From positions 1-64,000 of the forward strand of contig CAUZDW010000003.1 in NCBI GenBank assembly GCA_963578825.1: 64,000 nt of DNA. The letters are read 5' to 3'. Below the pieces are notes generated by a model. It was not told where the DNA came from, ran no database searches, and worked only from the letters and a program-made list of their open reading frames with translations. Made by a program: the position numbers and the translations under genes. The DNA is from JAJDNS01 sp963578825. Its GTDB lineage: Bacteria; Acidobacteriota; Vicinamibacteria; Fen-336. Of this stretch, positions 14,260 to 23,051 are shown in pieces. Within the stretch, counting starts at the first letter, position 1; each line of letters opens with the position of its first letter.

Positions 14260-17004
14260 TCACCTCGATTGTGGCGCTCGTTCGCTATTGGAGTGGGCCG
14301 ACTCGGGGCGGAGCGCGCGTTCGATCCGCTTTCCCCGGGCCTGCTTCGGCGCGGGAATGCCCAGCAGCCAGGCAAAGGTCGGAGCCACGTCGATGCTCCT
14401 GACCTCGCCCAGGCTGCGCCCCGTGGCCACGCCGTGACCGTCCAGGACGAGAAGGCCGGTGGACGACGCCAGACCGGGATCGAAGGAGTCTCCCCTGGCT
14501 TCCACCGGGCCCACCGCCGGTCCCCTCGTCTCGGGTGACAGCACGACGCCGGGCGCGGGTCGCAGGTAGAGAAAGCCGCCGCTCGCTCCGCCGATCCCAG
14601 GGGGCGCGCCACGGTCGTCCGGCACCAGGAGCTCGGCGATCACCTGGTCGCCGGTCGACGGATCGCGCATCTCGCGGGTCACACCGATGGAGCTGGCGCG
14701 GACGAGCGACTCGCCGCTGCGAGGCTGTATGCCTTCCGGTCGCGAGTCGCGGTTGACCACCAGAAATCCCCCGTTGGCAGGAGCGTACACGACCTTCGTC
14801 CGGGAGAGGTCGATGCTCCCGTCGTCGCGGGTCTTCAGGAGGCCCGCCGCCTCCAGGGCGACGTTCGGTCTCGCCACCCGGTCGACCCCCGCGAGGCCCC
14901 GGTCGCCCACGACGGCCAGGGCGCCGTCCGAGGGAACCCGTCGGGCGATCTCGCCGACCCAGGTGTCCGCGAGGCGCAGCGCGTCGTCCAGGAGCATTCG
15001 CAAGCGCACGGCCACCGCCGGGTCGTGGTCCGTCCGGGTCGGATCGAGCCGTCCCATCCAGAGGCTCAACGTCTCGGCCGGGAAGGGAAGCGCGAGTATC
15101 GTGAGGCTCCAGCGAGTGCGATCCAGAACGAAGGAGGCGAGACGGATGCGTTGTCGCACGGCGATCCGGACCGTTTCGAGGTAGCGCCGCTCGGCGGTGC
15201 CGTCACCGCCATCCCACAGCAGTGCGCCGAAGCTTCCTTCGGCGTAGAGGTGGTGGGCGCCTCCATTCAGGAGACCCTCTTCGGCGGCCGCGGCGGCCTG
15301 GACACGTGGCTGGCTGGCGATTGTGCGGGCGCCGCTCGAGTGCCACAGGACGATCTCCCGCCCATCGGACGAGAGCGAGAAGAGGCGGAAGTGGACGAAG
15401 GCCGTTCCCTCCGCCGTGTGGAACGGCATCGCCCGGGACGCGTCTTCGCCCCGACCTGCCGGCACCGGCTTCAAGCGGACCGCCGCCGAGAGGTCGCGGG
15501 ACGCCGACAGAGCGAGAGTGTCCAGACCGCTCGCCGGGTCGTTGGGATCGTCGAAGAGGAGCCCTGGGAGCGTCCCTTCGCCCACAGGGATGTCGACTTG
15601 GAACGCTGCGGAATCTGATTTGGCTCCGGTCCACGACGCGGCCGGCCGGCGGGTCAGATCCCGCGCGGTCAGAATCGCCGTCGGGATGCCCACGGCCGCG
15701 GGCGCGAGCAAGACGAGATGTCGTGCGAAATCGCCGCCATGGCGTTTCTCGCCCAGGAAGGGACCGAACGGGGCGGACTGAGAGACTCCGACGACGATCG
15801 TGGGCACCCCCTCGCGAGCCGCCGTCACCCACAGTGGCTCGGCACCGAGTGCGCTTGACCGGTCGCCGGCCGTCGTCTCGAGAACGCTTCCGGCCGCTCT
15901 CGGGACCCCGTCGCCCACGACCCCGTGAGTGTCGGGCCACGCCCCTGTCCAGAGGGTGGCCTGTGCCGCCGCGCGGCGGGCCGGAAAGGGGGGCCGAATA
16001 CGGCCGAAGGATCCCTCCCGCTGGAGGGCGTCCAGGTGGGGCATGGCGCCGCGGTCCACGGCCTGTTTGACGAGCTCCGCTCCCGCGCCCTCGAGGACCG
16101 CCACCACCAGTCGCGAGTGACCGCGCACGTGTGACGCCCGGAAGGACCAGTCGAGCCTCGCCCGGCCGGCCTCCTGCCATGCTGAGAGCCAGAGGGCGCC
16201 GACCGCCTGGGCAGCCGCGGCAAGTCGTGCCGCATATCTCTCGCCTTCGTGCTCGAAGAGCCGCGAGTAGTAGCCGTCGTCGTAGCGGTCGTCGGCGTCG
16301 GTCTCCACGAAATCTCGTTCCCCGGCAGCGGCGCGGTCCGTCTCGAGGACCGCCGGAGCCCGGGCGAGCGAGTCCCGAAGGGCCATGAGGGTCGCCGCCA
16401 CGGGATCGCCGGACGCCTCGGCCGGTCCGGGAGTGACGAGCGGCTCGATCTGATGCTCGAACCGCACGAACAGCTCCGTCTCCAGCCGTGCGTGGACGCC
16501 CGCGGGCTCGTCGCCGTCGACGGCGGCGTGGAGCGGAACGAAGGCGTCGGCGGCGTAGTGCCCGAGCACCGCGGCCCGCTCGAGCACTCGTCTCTCGTCG
16601 CGGGCGCGGAAGGCGGCGACGAGCTCGCCGTGCACCTCCGCGATGCGCCAGGGGAGCCGTCCTCGCTCGGCGGCTTCGGGCCCATGGCGCAACAGGTGCG
16701 CCTTCTCGGAGCGGGGCACCTCGCCGGATACGAGATCGTCGAATCCAGCGATGTCCAGGGAGTGGTTCCGGTCCTCGCCCTGACGGTGAACCCGCCAGAG
16801 GTCCGGGTCGACGGAGTGGGCGCGCAGGAAGGCGACGTTGCCCGCGAAGAGCTCTTCCAGCGGCGCCGGCAGGGTTCCCGCGGCCTTCTGGTTGACGAGC
16901 CGGTGGACCTCGTCGCCCCATCCCCGTGCCGCCGCCGGGAGCGCCAGAAACGCGACGATCAGGAGGGCCGTCCCTCTCTCGCGCACCCGGCTCGCTTGCA
17001 GCAC
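14260..17004 (-). CDS. secreted S1/P1-nuclease-like domain fused to degenerate alkaline-phosphatase-type domain
   Basis: The start is probably GTG 17004 (TAGTG overlap with the upstream stop) or GTG 16986; both give a signal peptide with core 'ALLIVAFLALPAAA'. After cleavage the chain begins near 'GWGDEVH', matching the W-x4-H zinc site at the start of P1 nuclease. His149, Asp153 and His159 in 'LGHYAADAFVPLH' have the exact P1 spacing H-x3-D-x5-H, and His171/Glu175 follow. From ~residue 305 a second domain resembles type I phosphodiesterases/nucleotide pyrophosphatases ('TLWTGAWPDTHGVVGDGV', 'VAPTFAWLLGIPAPKQARGK'), but the first metal Asp is Glu ('VVAVLEGAG'), the nucleophile position reads Arg ('PARRAAAQAT'), and the D-H pair is D-R ('GDRGL'). 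The N-domain may be an active zinc hydrolase of nucleic acid or phospholipid; the C-domain looks catalytically dead. Confidence 0.8.
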   Translation of the reverse strand: MLQASRVRERGTALLIVAFLALPAAARGWGDEVHRLVNQKAAGTLPAPLEELFAGNVAFLRAHSVDPDLWRVHRQGEDRNHSLDIAGFDDLVSGEVPRSEKAHLLRHGPEAAERGRLPWRIAEVHGELVAAFRARDERRVLERAAVLGHYAADAFVPLHAAVDGDEPAGVHARLETELFVRFEHQIEPLVTPGPAEASGDPVAATLMALRDSLARAPAVLETDRAAAGERDFVETDADDRYDDGYYSRLFEHEGERYAARLAAAAQAVGALWLSAWQEAGRARLDWSFRASHVRGHSRLVVAVLEGAGAELVKQAVDRGAMPHLDALQREGSFGRIRPPFPARRAAAQATLWTGAWPDTHGVVGDGVPRAAGSVLETTAGDRSSALGAEPLWVTAAREGVPTIVVGVSQSAPFGPFLGEKRHGGDFARHLVLLAPAAVGIPTAILTARDLTRRPAASWTGAKSDSAAFQVDIPVGEGTLPGLLFDDPNDPASGLDTLALSASRDLSAAVRLKPVPAGRGEDASRAMPFHTAEGTAFVHFRLFSLSSDGREIVLWHSSGARTIASQPRVQAAAAAEEGLLNGGAHHLYAEGSFGALLWDGGDGTAERRYLETVRIAVRQRIRLASFVLDRTRWSLTILALPFPAETLSLWMGRLDPTRTDHDPAVAVRLRMLLDDALRLADTWVGEIARRVPSDGALAVVGDRGLAGVDRVARPNVALEAAGLLKTRDDGSIDLSRTKVVYAPANGGFLVVNRDSRPEGIQPRSGESLVRASSIGVTREMRDPSTGDQVIAELLVPDDRGAPPGIGGASGGFLYLRPAPGVVLSPETRGPAVGPVEARGDSFDPGLASSTGLLVLDGHGVATGRSLGEVRSIDVAPTFAWLLGIPAPKQARGKRIERALRPESAHSNSERAPQSR

Positions 17005-17630
17005 TACTGCAGGCTGAGCGAGATCGAGAAGGGGCGTCCGTCGCGCAGGCCGTGAGCCTCCAGCGATGATGCTCCCTGGAGGCGCGGCCACAGGGCGATG
17101 AGCGTGGCCATCCCATCGATCTCGGTTCCGTTGATGCTGGTGAGAACGTCGCCCGAGCGCAGCCCGGCCTCGGTGAGGAGGCTGTCCTGCGCGACCCGGG
17201 TGAGCCGAACGCCGACCACCCGGCCGTCCTCGGTGAAGGGTCGGATCGCCGTTTCGGACAGGATGCGGTTCATCTCACCTGCCAGCCGTTTCTGCACGTC
17301 CTCGCGCTTCATGATCCGCGGCGCGGACTCCTCGACGGCGGGTGGCCGGGGCGGCACGCTGGCGGTCCGCGGCGGGGGAGTGTGCGCCGGGCCGGGGCCT
17401 CGAACGGCGATGTCCACGCGCTCACCGTCGAAGTCCAGAATGACCCGGCGCCTCCCCACGGCCACGACGCGGCCGCCGAAGACGGCGTCGCCGACCGATA
17501 CCACACGTGTTCGACCGCCGGAGCGCAGTATCGCTGCCGAGCGTTCGGGGGAGCTGGCGACGACCACGCCAACGGCCGCCAGGTCCGGAGGCCCTGACGC
17601 GACGAGCAGGAGGAGACAGGCAGCCAGCAT
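17004..17630 (-). CDS. GspC-like protein with C-terminal PDZ domain
   Basis: 208 aa from ATG 17630. A short N-terminal hydrophobic helix ('MLAACLLLLVASG') is followed by an HR-like domain ('VVVASSPERSAAILRSGGRT', 'VSVGDAVFGGRVVAVGRRRV') as in type II secretion GspC, a Pro-rich linker, and a PDZ-like domain ('EAGLRSGDVLTSINGTEIDG', 'ISLSLQ'). In T2SS, GspC links the inner-membrane platform to the secretin GspD. No other gsp gene is in this window, so it is either an orphan T2SS part or a periplasmic adaptor for the adjacent fusion hydrolase, whose gene begins on its stop codon (TAGTG). Confidence 0.75.
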   Translation of the reverse strand: MLAACLLLLVASGPPDLAAVGVVVASSPERSAAILRSGGRTRVVSVGDAVFGGRVVAVGRRRVILDFDGERVDIAVRGPGPAHTPPPRTASVPPRPPAVEESAPRIMKREDVQKRLAGEMNRILSETAIRPFTEDGRVVGVRLTRVAQDSLLTEAGLRSGDVLTSINGTEIDGMATLIALWPRLQGASSLEAHGLRDGRPFSISLSLQ

Positions 17631-17701
17631 GGCTGAAAACCACGCTAGCAAGACCCGCCTTTCCCTGTCAACGAACCCGCCGCGGTGCTACATTCGGCCG
17701 G

Positions 17702-19375
17702 ATGGTGCGCCCCGCCCTTTCCGAGACGCCCGCCCTCCCCTCTCCTCCGCTGCTGAAGCGACTCCGTCACTTCCTGCTCGACACGTGGAGAGGGCGGATC
17801 CTCACCATCGCCCTGGGCGTGTGGCTCCTCGACGGGCTCCTTGGCTTGGTCAGGCTGGGTGCCCCGGCGTCGCTTCGGGGCTTCGCCAACTTCGCCTTGG
17901 CGATCTTTGCGCTCTGGGGAACCTGGCGCGGGCTCCGCTGGCTGTCGGCCCACTTTCTCTGGAGGATCAGGACGAAGCTGATCTTGTCCTACCTGTTTGT
18001 GGCGCTCGTGCCCGTCGTCCTGCTGAGCCTGTTCCTGGGCATTGGCGCCATTCTCTTCATGGGTCTCGTGGCCTCCCGACTGGTGACGGGTAAGATCGAT
18101 CGCGCCGGGGACGTCCTGCGCGCCACGGCCCGCAGTGCGCTGGCCGATCTCGACGAGGATGATGCCCGTGCGGCGGCGGCGATCCCGGGGAGGCTCGCTC
18201 CGGCCGAGGCCCTCCACCCCGGGATGTCCTGGACTCTCTTGCGCAACGGCCGTGTCGTCGGAGCCTCCGGAGACGCGCCGCGAGAGCTGCCTTCGTGGTG
18301 GCAGGGCCCTGGCTTCGCCGGCCTCGTGCCCCTCACCCCGGGGCAGAACGGCTCCAGGGACAATGTCGTCCGGGCCGTCTGGGCGGAGAGCTCGTCGGCG
18401 CTGCTGATCGACGTGCCCGCCGACGAGCACTCCTTCGCCGGGCTCGAGGGGAGGACCGGCGCCAACGTCATCCCGCCAAGCGTCTTGATCGTCACCGAGT
18501 CTGACGGGGAGCCGCCCGACCCCGAGCCCGACGATCACGAGGTGCACATTGTGATCGCGGACGGGCCGACCACACCTGCAGGGGCCATCGACTCCGGCCT
18601 GACGTTCGTCGCGTTCCCTACGCGGACGAACTGGGAAACGGGGGAGACCAGCGTCTTCAGTGATAGGCCGCTCACGTTCCAGTTCCGACCCCTCGACCTC
18701 GTGCGGAGACTGTCGCCGGGTCTGCTGCCTCGCGAGACGGGGGCGACGACCCTCCCGGATCTTCTCCTGTTCGCCATGGGGGTCCTGGTCGCCGACGTTT
18801 CCGGCAAGGGGACCTCGGCAGCTCTCTACATGGCCGAGCTCAAGGGACTCGTGCTCTCGCTGTCCCGGATCCACGACTCGCCGGCCCGGTTGCTCGTCAA
18901 GGCGAACCACATCCTGGCCGATGCCATGGACTCCCGCACCTTTGTGACCATGACCTATGCCGTTGTGGACAGGGCGTCGCGCTCGATGCGCTTTGCCCGT
19001 GCCGGCCACAACCCGCTCATCCACCTGGAGGCCGCCAGCGGCACGACGCACGTCTACACGCCGCCTGGTCTCGGCCTCGGTCTCGACGGGGGCGAAGCGT
19101 TCGAAGAGATCCTCGAGGAGAAGGAGGTCCCGCTCGCGCCCGGCGACTTCTTCCTCTTCTTCACCGATGGGCTGTCCGAGGCGATGAACGAAGGGGCGGA
19201 GCTGTTCGGGGAGCCCCGGCTCCGCCGAATCCTCGAGGAGAGCGAAGGGTTGAGCAGCGAGCAGCTCCGGGCACGCATACTCGGCGAGGTCGAGAGCTTC
19301 GTCGGGGAAGCGGCGCCTCACGACGATCTGACGATGGTGGTGCTGAAGGTCGTCGAGGAAGAGTCGCCCTCGTGA
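17702..19375 (+). CDS. RsbU/SpoIIE-type PP2C phosphatase, apparently lacking an internal segment
   Basis: 557 aa from ATG 17702. The N-terminus has three hydrophobic segments ('ILTIALGVWLLDGLLGLV', 'ANFALAIFALWGTWRGL', 'LSYLFVALVPVVLLSLFLGI') and a ~200-residue extracytoplasmic sensor region. The C-terminus is the second half of a PP2C domain: 'VADVSGKGTSAALYMAELKG', 'ARAGHNPLIHLEAASGT', 'GDFFLFFTDGLSEAMN', 'APHDDLTMVVLKV'. Missing are the second flanking membrane helix, a HAMP region and the first half of PP2C with its GGDYYDF metal motif; the sensor runs through 'LLLFAMGVL' directly into VADVSGKG. Intact relatives dephosphorylate anti-anti-sigma partners. As written this one should not fold as an active phosphatase. 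Coupled to rnc by GTGA. Confidence 0.78.
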   Translation: MVRPALSETPALPSPPLLKRLRHFLLDTWRGRILTIALGVWLLDGLLGLVRLGAPASLRGFANFALAIFALWGTWRGLRWLSAHFLWRIRTKLILSYLFVALVPVVLLSLFLGIGAILFMGLVASRLVTGKIDRAGDVLRATARSALADLDEDDARAAAAIPGRLAPAEALHPGMSWTLLRNGRVVGASGDAPRELPSWWQGPGFAGLVPLTPGQNGSRDNVVRAVWAESSSALLIDVPADEHSFAGLEGRTGANVIPPSVLIVTESDGEPPDPEPDDHEVHIVIADGPTTPAGAIDSGLTFVAFPTRTNWETGETSVFSDRPLTFQFRPLDLVRRLSPGLLPRETGATTLPDLLLFAMGVLVADVSGKGTSAALYMAELKGLVLSLSRIHDSPARLLVKANHILADAMDSRTFVTMTYAVVDRASRSMRFARAGHNPLIHLEAASGTTHVYTPPGLGLGLDGGEAFEEILEEKEVPLAPGDFFLFFTDGLSEAMNEGAELFGEPRLRRILEESEGLSSEQLRARILGEVESFVGEAAPHDDLTMVVLKVVEEESPS

Positions 19376-20073
19376 CGGACGAAAGAGAGAAGACGCTCGA
19401 GGAGCTCGAGCAACGCCTCGGGTATCGCTTCGCGGACCGGAGCCTTCTCGAGAGCGCCCTGACCCACGCCAGCCGCGCCAACGAAGAGCCCGCGCACGGC
19501 CGGACAGACAACGAGGCCCTCGAGTTTCTCGGGGACGCCGTGCTCGGGCTCGTGGTGACCGATCTCATCCACCACCGCGACCCCGACGGGGCCGAGGGTC
19601 CCAAGAGCCAGCACCGGGCCCGGCTTGTCTCCGCACCCAGCCTCGCCGGTCGTGCCGAGGCGCTGGGGCTGCCCGAGCTTCTCCTGCTCGGCCGGGGCGA
19701 GGAGAAGACCGGGGGCCGGGGCAAGTCCGCACTCTGGGCGAACGCCTATGAGGCACTGATCGCCGCCCTCTACCTCGACGGCGGCTTCGAGGCGGCCCAC
19801 CGCTTCGTCGGCGACGAGTTTGCCGCCGACGTCGAGGCCGCCGCCGGTGTCGAGGACCCCAAGAGCGCCCTGCAGGAGCTGCTCCAGGGACAGGGGAGAC
19901 CCCTGCCCGACTACGTCGTCGCGGCCGAGGAAGGGCCGAGCCACCAGCCCAGGTTTCGGATCGAGTGCAGGCTCGATGATGGCCTCGTCACCCGGGGCGA
20001 GGGCTCCTCGAAGAAAACGGCCCAGCAAGAGGCAGCCCGGCGGGCGCTGGAGCGCTTGCGCGGCGGGTCCTGA
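19372..20073 (+). CDS. rnc: ribonuclease III
   Basis: 233 aa, GTG start inside the GTGA overlap with the phosphatase gene. The endonuclease domain has the signature 'NEALEFLGDAVLGLVVTDLI' and the distal acidic metal site in 'ANAYEALIAALYLDGG'; a dsRNA-binding domain follows ('SALQELLQGQGRPLPDYVV', 'SSKKTAQQEAARRALERL'). It cleaves double-stranded RNA in rRNA precursor processing and mRNA turnover. Length matches the family. It has no neighbouring era; mnmA follows after 32 bases. Confidence 0.95.
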   Translation: MTDEREKTLEELEQRLGYRFADRSLLESALTHASRANEEPAHGRTDNEALEFLGDAVLGLVVTDLIHHRDPDGAEGPKSQHRARLVSAPSLAGRAEALGLPELLLLGRGEEKTGGRGKSALWANAYEALIAALYLDGGFEAAHRFVGDEFAADVEAAAGVEDPKSALQELLQGQGRPLPDYVVAAEEGPSHQPRFRIECRLDDGLVTRGEGSSKKTAQQEAARRALERLRGGS

Positions 20074-20105
20074 AGCGCCACCCGTACGGGATCTATACTA
20101 AAGCG

Positions 20106-21191
20106 ATGCGAGTCGTGGTGGCCATGTCAGGAGGCGTCGATTCCTCGGTGGCGGCGGCGCTGCTCACCGAGGAGGGGCGCGAGGTCGTCGGCGTGTCGAT
20201 GCAGCTTCACGACATGACCGAGCGCGCGGGCCCGTCGTTCGGCCGCTGCTGCGCCCTCGAGGATTTTCACGACGCGAAGACGGTTGCGGCTCTCCTCGGC
20301 ATTCCTCACTACGTCATGGGACTCGAGGACTCGTTCCACGACGGCGTCGTCGTGCCTTTCGTGCGCGACTACCTGGAGGGGCGGACGCCGCTGCCGTGCG
20401 CCCGCTGCAACACCGAGATCAAGTTCGCCAGCCTCGTGGAGAAGACCCGGGCTCTCGGAGCCGTGGGAGTCGCCACGGGTCACTACGCCCGCAAGGATCG
20501 GGAGGGAGAGGGCGGTCGCTACCGCCTCCTCCGCGGGCGCGACCGCAACAAGGACCAGTCGTACTTTCTCTTCGGCCTCACCCAGGAGCAGCTCGGGCTG
20601 GCGCTGTTCCCGCTGGGCGAGCTGCAGAAAGAGGATGTGCGGCGGCTGGCTCGCGAGCGTGATCTGCCGGTGGCGGACAAGGCCGAGAGCCAGGAGATCT
20701 GCTTCGTCCCGGACGGTGACTACGCGGCCTTCATCGAGCGGCAGGCGCCGGCCGAGGGACGCGACGGACCCATCGTGGACACCGCCGGTCGGGAGCTCGG
20801 GCGCCACGGCGGCGTTCACGGGTTCACCGTGGGCCAGCGACGCCGGCTGGGCCTGACCTCGCCCCGTCCGCTCTACGTGCTTGCCGTTCAGCCCGAGGAC
20901 CGCTCCGTCGTGGTGGGGGAGAAGGAGGCGCTGCTCGGCGATCGCCTCGTGGCCCGCGAGGTCAACTGGCTGTCGGCTCCCGAGCCCGACCAGCCCCGCC
21001 GCGTGCTCGCCCAGATCCGATACCGGCACTCCGAGGCGCCCGCCACCGTGTCTCCCCTCCCCGGGCGCCGCGCCGAGGTGCGCTTCGACGAGCCGCAGCG
21101 GGCCATCACGCCCGGGCAGGCGGTCGTTTTCTACGACGACGACGTCTGCCTCGGCGGGGGCTGGATCGAGACGCCAGGCGCCTCGCGCTAG
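20106..21191 (+). CDS. mnmA: tRNA-specific 2-thiouridylase
   Basis: 361 aa from ATG 20106. The ATP-pyrophosphatase P-loop is 'VVVAMSGGVDSSVAAALL'. The catalytic Cys pair is present: Cys in 'LPCARCNTEIKF' and Cys in 'ESQEICFVPDGDY'. The C-terminal part has the PUA-like/beta-barrel 'GFTVGQRRRLGL'. MnmA adenylates the wobble uridine of Lys, Glu and Gln tRNAs and inserts sulfur delivered from a cysteine desulfurase; an IscS-type enzyme is encoded at 24.5-25.6 kb. The stop shares CTAG with the convergent decarboxylase gene. Confidence 0.95.
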   Translation: MRVVVAMSGGVDSSVAAALLTEEGREVVGVSMQLHDMTERAGPSFGRCCALEDFHDAKTVAALLGIPHYVMGLEDSFHDGVVVPFVRDYLEGRTPLPCARCNTEIKFASLVEKTRALGAVGVATGHYARKDREGEGGRYRLLRGRDRNKDQSYFLFGLTQEQLGLALFPLGELQKEDVRRLARERDLPVADKAESQEICFVPDGDYAAFIERQAPAEGRDGPIVDTAGRELGRHGGVHGFTVGQRRRLGLTSPRPLYVLAVQPEDRSVVVGEKEALLGDRLVAREVNWLSAPEPDQPRRVLAQIRYRHSEAPATVSPLPGRRAEVRFDEPQRAITPGQAVVFYDDDVCLGGGWIETPGASR

Positions 21192-22615
21192 CGCAGTCCT
21201 GCCGCGGCTTCGCGGAGGAGCTCGAAGGCGCGCTCGACGTGTCGCTCTTCGGTGCGGATGTTTCCGACGGCGAGACGAAGCGTCGTTCGGCCTCGAAGAC
21301 GGGTGTGGGAGAGGAAGACCTCCCCGGTCCGGTTCACTGCCTCGAGAACCTCGCTGTTGAGGCGGTCGATCTCCTCGTCGCTCCGCCCGGGGAAGCACGC
21401 GCGGAAGCACACGACGGACAGCGGCGTCGGGGCGGCGACCTCGAAGCCCGGGTCGTCTTCGATCCGGGAGCGGAAGAGACGAGCCAACCGCAGGTGCTCC
21501 CGGATCCGCTCGGCGATGCCCTGGCGGCCGAAGGCGCGCAGGACCATCCACAGCTTGAGGGCCCGGAATCGACGTCCCAGGCTGACTCCGTAGTCCATCA
21601 GGTTCGGCGCCAGAGAGTCTTCGGGTGTCTGGAGGTATTCGGGGACGACGCTGAATGCCGAACGGATGACCTCGGGCCGGCGGGTGTACAGGGCGGAAAG
21701 ATCGATGGGCACGAAGAGCCACTTGTGGGGGTTGATGACGATGGAGTCGGCTCGCTCGCATCCCTCGAGCACGAAACGACACTCGGGAAGGACCGCGGCG
21801 GCGCCGGCATAGGCCGCGTCGACGTGGAGCCAGAGCCCCTCCCGCTCGCAGACATCGGCGATGGCCGGAACGGGATCGACGCTGGTGGTCGACGTGGTTC
21901 CCACGGTCGCCGTGACCGCGAAGGGTGTCCAGCCGGAGCGGCGGTCCTCGGCCACGGCCCTGGCGAGGGCCGCCGCGTCCATCTGAAACGCGCCGTCCAC
22001 GGGGATTCTCCGATAGCCGTCCTGACCCACGCCAAGGATGATGGCCGCTTTCTCGATGGAGGAGTGGGCTTGTTCGGACGCGTAGAGACGGAGCCGAGCC
22101 TGGCCCACCAGGCCCCGCCGCCGTGCCTCGAGCCCGGGCACCGCCTCGCGCGCGGCGGCCAGGGCCACCAGCGTCGATGCGGAGGCGGTGTCCTGGATGA
22201 CGCCGAACAGACCCTCCGGCAGCCCGACGAGCTGCCGGAGCCAGCCGAGGGCCACGGTCTCGAGCTCCGTCGCGGCCGGCGAGGTTCGCCAGAGCATGCC
22301 GTTGACGTTGAGGATGGCGGAGATCATCTCCGCGAAGATGCCCGGCGCGGAGGAGCTGACCGAGAAGTAGGCGAAGAAGCCGGGGTGGTTCCAGTGGGTG
22401 ATGGCAGGGATGATCTGCCGATCGACGTCGGCGAGGATCGTGCCCAGCGACTCCCCGAGCTCCGGGGCCTCGGCGGGAAGCGCCGCTTTCAGCTCGCCGG
22501 GCTGGACGCGCGAGAGCACCGGGAACCGCTCGCCCTCGGCCAGGTAGCGGGCGATCCAGTCGACGAGGCGCCGACCCTCCTCGCGGAAGGCCTCGACCTC
22601 GACGTCGCCGGGCAG
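21188..22615 (-). CDS. PLP-dependent amino-acid decarboxylase (group II, AADC-like)
   Basis: Family match begins well before the first GTG (22519): the frame upstream encodes 'EVEAFREEGRRLVDWIARYL', the typical AADC N-terminus, with no ATG/GTG/TTG until an in-frame TGA inside the FHA gene. CTG 22615, just after the FHA stop, is the likely real start (475 aa); otherwise GTG 22519 (443 aa). Core features: 'THWNHPGFFAYFSVSSSAPG', 'DTASASTLVALAAARE', 'LHVDAAYAGAA' and the PLP lysine in 'VINPHKWLFVPIDLSALY'. Such enzymes decarboxylate aromatic amino acids (Tyr, Trp, DOPA), giving amines and CO2; exact substrate uncertain. Confidence 0.85.
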   Translation of the reverse strand: MPGDVEVEAFREEGRRLVDWIARYLAEGERFPVLSRVQPGELKAALPAEAPELGESLGTILADVDRQIIPAITHWNHPGFFAYFSVSSSAPGIFAEMISAILNVNGMLWRTSPAATELETVALGWLRQLVGLPEGLFGVIQDTASASTLVALAAAREAVPGLEARRRGLVGQARLRLYASEQAHSSIEKAAIILGVGQDGYRRIPVDGAFQMDAAALARAVAEDRRSGWTPFAVTATVGTTSTTSVDPVPAIADVCEREGLWLHVDAAYAGAAAVLPECRFVLEGCERADSIVINPHKWLFVPIDLSALYTRRPEVIRSAFSVVPEYLQTPEDSLAPNLMDYGVSLGRRFRALKLWMVLRAFGRQGIAERIREHLRLARLFRSRIEDDPGFEVAAPTPLSVVCFRACFPGRSDEEIDRLNSEVLEAVNRTGEVFLSHTRLRGRTTLRLAVGNIRTEERHVERAFELLREAAAGLR

Positions 22616-22619
22616 GCGG

Positions 22620-22988
22620 CTACTCCACCTCGGTGACGATGAACATCACGACGTGGCTCCCGATCCGGAACTCCTGCTGGTTCGACAGCTGGTGCTGCTC
22701 GATCCGTTCGAGCTCGATCCACGTGCCGTTCGTCGAGCCGAGGTCACGCAGAACGGCGATGTCACCGACGATCTCGAGGGCCGCGTGCTGGCGCGAGGCC
22801 TCCGGGTCTTCGAGGTTGATATCGGTGCCCGACCGGCCGATCACGGTGCGGGTCTTGGAGATCTGGAATATCTGGCCGGTGGCCGGACCCTGGATGATCG
22901 CAAGGGAAAAGCGCCGGTCGGTGGGGAGCTGCAGCAACCCCATCTGGTGTGCATCACCCCCGGCGACAGTGACCGCACCCGGGGCCAA
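22620..22988 (-). CDS. FHA-domain protein (possibly the detached half of a zinc-ribbon/FHA protein)
   Basis: Reading from TTG 22988 (or ATG 22943) gives a single FHA domain: 'AIIQGPATGQIFQISKTRTV', 'IGRSGTDINLEDPEASRQHA' and 'RDLGSTNGTWIELERIEQHQ', i.e. the conserved GR, SRxH and GSxNG residues that bind phosphothreonine. The frame is the same as that of the upstream zinc-ribbon gene, from which it is separated by one TAA (23052-23054) and a further 21 sense codons with no strong start. MJ0042-type zinc ribbon + linker + FHA is a known protein layout, so this is probably the second half of one gene interrupted by a stop codon, unless it is translated separately by re-initiation. Confidence 0.75.
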   Translation of the reverse strand: MAPGAVTVAGGDAHQMGLLQLPTDRRFSLAIIQGPATGQIFQISKTRTVIGRSGTDINLEDPEASRQHAALEIVGDIAVLRDLGSTNGTWIELERIEQHQLSNQQEFRIGSHVVMFIVTEVE

Positions 22989-23051
22989 GCCGCCTGCTCG
23001 CGCAGACGTCGACGGGGTGAACTCGTGCTGGACCGCCGTCTCCTGGGTGCG

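Noticed and set aside
15203..17116. A 637-codon minus-strand frame overlapping the S1/P1-AlkP gene
   Set aside because: Arg/Gly/Pro-rich frame shift of the real gene with no recognisable motif.
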